Shown here in pieces: positions 7,280 through 8,817 of a stretch of 8,817 nt of DNA. The notes beneath the pieces were generated by a model. That model did no database searches, was not told where the DNA came from, and saw only the letters and a program-made list of their open reading frames with translations. The DNA lies in the NCBI GenBank assembly GCA_959606705.1, contig CAUHLX010000106.1:1-8817 (forward strand). The letters run 5' to 3'. The position numbers and the translations under genes were made by a program. The stretch's first letter is position 1, and each line of letters begins with the position of its first letter. Source of the DNA: an uncultured Bacillota bacterium (GTDB taxonomy: Bacteria > Bacillota > Clostridia > Peptostreptococcales > Anaerovoracaceae).

Positions 7280-7546
7280 CTAGAAATTGCTGTTGCTGCT
7301 TTCGTCCTTGTACTGATTGCTTGACCGGTCGTTTGCCCGGTTGCTGGTCTGATTCGACTGGCGATTCTGCTTGCTCTGGTTGGAGCTGTTGGAGCCGCTG
7401 GTCTGGTTAGACTGATTGCTGCTGTTCTGATTGCTGTTCTGGCTGTTGTTGTGACAATTCTGGCTGCTGTTGTTCTGGTTGCTGTTGTTGCTGTTGTGGC
7501 AGTTTTGGCTGCTGTTGTTTTGATACTGGTTTTTGTTGTTTTTCAT
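7280..7546 (-). CDS. Asn/Ser/Gln-rich low-complexity small protein (88 residues)
   Basis: I do not recognise a named family. Almost the whole protein is Asn, Ser and Gln, with no hydrophobic core, no membrane helix and no signal peptide, so a disordered or assembly-prone protein is likely. A 10-residue unit, QNNSSQNCHN, occurs at residues 9-18 and 24-33. These units place its only two Cys (16, 31) each next to a His. Residues 60-82 become Arg/Lys/Asp-bearing. The ATG at 7546 is preceded by AGGAGGG at a spacing of about 7 bases, one of the best ribosome sites in the window, which supports real translation despite the odd composition. It is monocistronic. The composition is reminiscent of small spore-coat-type or clostridial Asn-rich proteins, but that is only a suggestion. 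Confidence 0.75.
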   Translation of the reverse strand: MKNNKNQYQNNSSQNCHNSNNSNQNNSSQNCHNNSQNSNQNSSNQSNQTSGSNSSNQSKQNRQSNQTSNRANDRSSNQYKDESSNSNF

Positions 7547-7587
7547 TTCTAATCCCTCCTCGCTATCTATTGTGTTCAAAAGCTCTC

Positions 7588-7595
7588 ATTCTATG
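7588..7595 (-). promoter_or_regulatory. Possible sporulation-type -10 element upstream of the Asn-rich gene
   Basis: CATAGAAT on the minus strand (7595-7588) fits the CATAnnnT pattern of sigma-E/sigma-K-type -10 boxes and lies 41 bases before the ATG. A GTATT lies 17 bases further upstream, which is not the standard spacing or sequence for a sigma-E -35. The same bases also contain TAGAAT, a mediocre sigma-A -10 without a good -35. Treat as a hint only. Confidence 0.2.
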
Positions 7596-7638
7596 AAAGG
7601 AAAATGGAGGGAAATACGAAAAAATTTAAAATAACCCG

Positions 7639-7667
7639 TTGACATTTAGCCTGTCCGGTGCTATATT
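7639..7667 (+). promoter_or_regulatory. Strong sigma-A promoter of the tRNA-Lys gene
   Basis: A perfect TTGACA (7639-7644) and TATATT (7662-7667, 5 of 6) are separated by exactly 17 bases. RNA should start near 7674, giving a 5' leader of about 30 bases to be removed by RNase P. It faces away from the Asn-rich gene, so the gap 7547-7703 holds two divergent starts. Confidence 0.88.
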
Positions 7668-7703
7668 ATTAAATGCGTCAAATCGCTTTAAAAAATGAAA
7701 TGT

Positions 7704-7779
7704 GCATCCTTAGCTCAGTTGGTAGAGCACCTGACTCTTAATCAGGGTGTCCAGGGTTCGAACCCCTGAGGGTGTACCA
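7704..7779 (+). tRNA. tRNA-Lys (anticodon CTT)
   Basis: A complete 76-base cloverleaf. The acceptor stem is GCATCCT (7704-7710) with AGGGTGT (7769-7775), the discriminator is A, and CCA is encoded (7777-7779). The D stem is GCTC/GAGC (7713-7716/7725-7728). The anticodon stem is CCTGA/TCAGG (7730-7734/7742-7746) around CTCTTAA, with CTT at 7737-7739, reading AAG. The variable loop has five bases (7747-7751), and the T stem CAGGG/CCCTG surrounds TTCGAAC. The acceptor stem has a G1-U72 end pair and an internal U-G pair, which is a little unusual. It is a single-gene unit with its own promoter and terminator. Confidence 0.97.
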
Positions 7780-7786
7780 AGAAAGA

Positions 7787-7822
7787 CAAAATGACAATTC
7801 TTTGGGGTTGTCATTTTGTTTT
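7787..7822 (+). terminator. Intrinsic terminator of the tRNA-Lys gene
   Basis: CAAAATGACAA (7787-7797) and TTGTCATTTTG (7808-7818) make a perfect 11-bp stem with a 10-base loop, followed by TTTT (7819-7822). It starts 8 bases after the tRNA CCA end. The stem is AT-rich but long. The flanking A and T bases would allow weak action on the other strand too, though no gene needs it there. Confidence 0.85.
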
Positions 7823-7868
7823 AAAACCAGCAATGCCATATTTAAAAGGAAAAAGCTTGCCGCCGGGT

Positions 7869-7932
7869 AAACGTCTGTGATTCATTCCATTAGGCCTTTG
7901 AAGGAATGAAGAAGGGGCGTTTTATTTTATTT
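7869..7932 (+). promoter_or_regulatory. Terminator-like leader structure just upstream of the NimA-like gene
   Basis: An outer stem AAACGTCT (7869-7876) pairs with GGGGCGTTT (7915-7922 used) through 8 pairs, three of them G-U. It encloses a perfect 8-bp stem TTCATTCC (7881-7888)/GGAATGAA (7903-7910) with a 14-base loop. Between them is a 4x4 internal loop that can form tandem G-A pairs. A T-rich run (7920-7932) follows, then the ribosome site at 7938-7944. This layout resembles an attenuator. I see no known riboswitch consensus. AAAGG at 7845-7849 could pair with CCTTT in the loop (7895-7899). No convincing promoter is visible between the tRNA terminator and this element. Confidence 0.4.
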
Positions 7933-7949
7933 AAGAAAGAGGTGCCAAC

Positions 7950-8459
7950 ATGTTTCGAGAAATGCGTCGCAAAAAACAGCTTTTGTCGCCGGAGGATACT
8001 CTTGAAATCCTGGAAAAGGGTTCCGCAGGAGTATTGGCCGTGTCCGGAGACGACGGTTATCCTTATGCCGTTCCGCTGAGCTATGTGTACCACGATCAGA
8101 AAATTTACTTTCACAGCGCTAAGACGGGCCATAAGCTGGACGCCATCGCCGGGAATGAAAAAGTGTCCTTTTGTGTCATCGATCGGGATGACGTGGTTCC
8201 GGAGGAATACACCACCCATTTCCGCAGTGCCATCGCCTTTGGAAAGGCCCGCGTTTTAGAGGAGGACGAGAAACGCGGCGCCCTGGAACTTCTGGCGGCC
8301 AAATATTCTCCGGATCACGAGGAGGGACGGCGGAAAGAGATCGACCAGGAGATCAAGCAGGTCCGCATGATCGAGCTTTCCATCGATCATTTGACCGGCA
8401 AGGAAGCCATCGAGCTGGTAAAAATGAAAAAAACGGCCTCCAAGCAGCCGATTTTTTAA
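7950..8459 (+). CDS. NimA-like pyridoxamine 5'-phosphate oxidase-fold flavin-binding protein (169 residues)
   Basis: A single split-barrel flavin-binding domain fills the protein. The N-terminus MFREMRRKKQLLSPEDTLEIL is typical of the family. The core has 'YPYAVPLSYVYHD' (37-49), 'IYFHSAKTGHKLDAI' (52-66) and 'KVSFCVID' (71-78), which in relatives form the FMN-binding strands and dimer interface. 'SAIAFGKARVLEEDEK' (93-108) follows. The C-terminal half (109-155) is helical with the usual 'MIELSIDHLTGKEAIEL' end. The length is normal for the family. Known relatives include 5-nitroimidazole-reducing Nim proteins, but most members have no tested substrate, so drug resistance should not be assumed. 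The ATG is preceded by GAGGTG at a spacing of about 5-6 bases. The last codons form one arm of a bidirectional terminator. The nearest plus-strand neighbour is the tRNA, so the gene is probably its own unit. Confidence 0.92.
   Translation: MFREMRRKKQLLSPEDTLEILEKGSAGVLAVSGDDGYPYAVPLSYVYHDQKIYFHSAKTGHKLDAIAGNEKVSFCVIDRDDVVPEEYTTHFRSAIAFGKARVLEEDEKRGALELLAAKYSPDHEEGRRKEIDQEIKQVRMIELSIDHLTGKEAIELVKMKKTASKQPIF
8427..8457. terminator. Bidirectional intrinsic terminator overlapping the end of the NimA-like gene
   Basis: CGGC (8434-8437) pairs with GCCG (8447-8450) around a 9-base loop. The A run (8427-8433) and the T run (8452-8457) flank it and can extend the stem past a one-base bulge. On the plus strand TTTTTT leads into the stop codon (8457-8459). 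On the minus strand TTTTTTT follows the stem. It therefore serves both the NimA-like gene and the convergent ABC transporter gene, whose stop lies about 65 bases away. The hairpin encodes the final residues of the NimA-like protein. Confidence 0.75.
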
Positions 8460-8520
8460 ATCAGACTTTTGAAGGCCGGTTTCCATTCCCTATCCCGCAG
8501 CTCGCGGCGTCTTTCTCCAC

Positions 8521-8817
8521 TCAATCTACCAAATGGCAGGCGACGAAATGACCGGAGGAAATTTCCCGGTATTCGGGATCCGTATTGTGGCACTTTTCCA
8601 TGCAGCAGCTGCATCTGGCCGCGAAACGACAGCCGGGCTTCACGTCGATGGGACTGGTGACCTCCCCGCGGATCAGTTCCGGCGTCTGACCTCGATACTT
8701 CAAGTCCGCCTTGGGAATCGCGGATAAAAGCGCCTTGGTATATGGATGCAGAGGATTGTGGAACAACTCGTCCGAGGAACAGAATTCCACACATTTTCCC
8801 AGATACATGACCATGAT
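8521..8817 (-). CDS. Oligopeptide/dipeptide ABC transporter ATP-binding protein, C-terminal 98 residues (5' end cut by window edge)
   Basis: The visible part is the end of a Dpp/Opp-type ATPase that powers import of peptides or similar solutes at the inner face of the membrane. It begins just after the nucleotide-binding core with 'VMYLGKCVEF', the usual end of the H-loop region. It then has 'LHPYTKALLSAIP' (visible residues 23-35) and the oligopeptide-transporter C-terminal extension with 'TSPIDVKPGCRFAARC' (54-69). The conserved Cys pattern is present (63, 69, 76, 94), with HFVACH at the end. In some relatives this cluster holds an iron-sulfur centre. The sequence fits both OppF and DppF-like subunits and cannot be told apart here. 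Walker motifs lie outside the window. The stop is TGA at 8521-8523. No following gene is present on this strand, so this is probably the last gene of its operon. Confidence 0.93.
   Translation of the reverse strand: MMVMYLGKCVEFCSSDELFHNPLHPYTKALLSAIPKADLKYRGQTPELIRGEVTSPIDVKPGCRFAARCSCCMEKCHNTDPEYREISSGHFVACHLVD

Noticed and set aside
7290..7540. CTG/TTG-like triplet repeats as a microsatellite or CRISPR-like array
   Set aside because: The pattern is explained by Asn, Gln and Ser codons on the minus strand; units are irregular and have no spacers.

Overview
The window looks like a piece of a Bacillota chromosome, most likely class Clostridia. The evidence is a large clostridial-type glutamine synthetase, a UPF0182 membrane protein, strong Shine-Dalgarno sites close to AGGAGG, intrinsic terminators, a tRNA with encoded CCA, and GC-moderate genes separated by AT-rich gaps. 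I see no insertion sequence, phage gene or CRISPR array. Gene density is normal and no gene-free gap exceeds about 200 bases.

Left part, all on the minus strand. The 5' part of a glutamine synthetase gene (1-1014) runs off the left edge. Upstream of it an intrinsic terminator (about 1083-1115) closes a three-gene unit that reads leftward from a sigma-A-type promoter at 7070-7098. That unit encodes a 146-residue single-pass membrane protein (6599-7039), a 772-residue zinc-ribbon membrane protein with a very long acidic linker (4253-6571), and a 1014-residue UPF0182 multi-pass membrane protein (1145-4189). The spacing (27 and 62 bases, no obvious internal terminator) and shared architecture suggest the three act together at the membrane. 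Their function is unknown.

Centre. Between the operon promoter and the next gene is about 145 bases (7135-7279) that fold on paper into a nested, multi-helix structure. Five of its pairs are G-U only when the plus strand is read as RNA. I do not recognise the family, and it is the best candidate here for something undescribed. It abuts a minus-strand gene for an 88-residue Asn/Ser/Gln-rich protein (7280-7546).

Right part. A near-consensus promoter (7639-7667) drives tRNA-Lys(CTT) at 7704-7779, followed by its own terminator. A hairpin plus T-rich leader precedes a plus-strand gene for a NimA-like flavin-binding protein (7950-8459). A terminator that works on both strands overlaps the end of that gene and also serves the convergent C-terminal part of an oligopeptide/dipeptide ABC transporter ATPase (8521-8817), which runs off the right edge.
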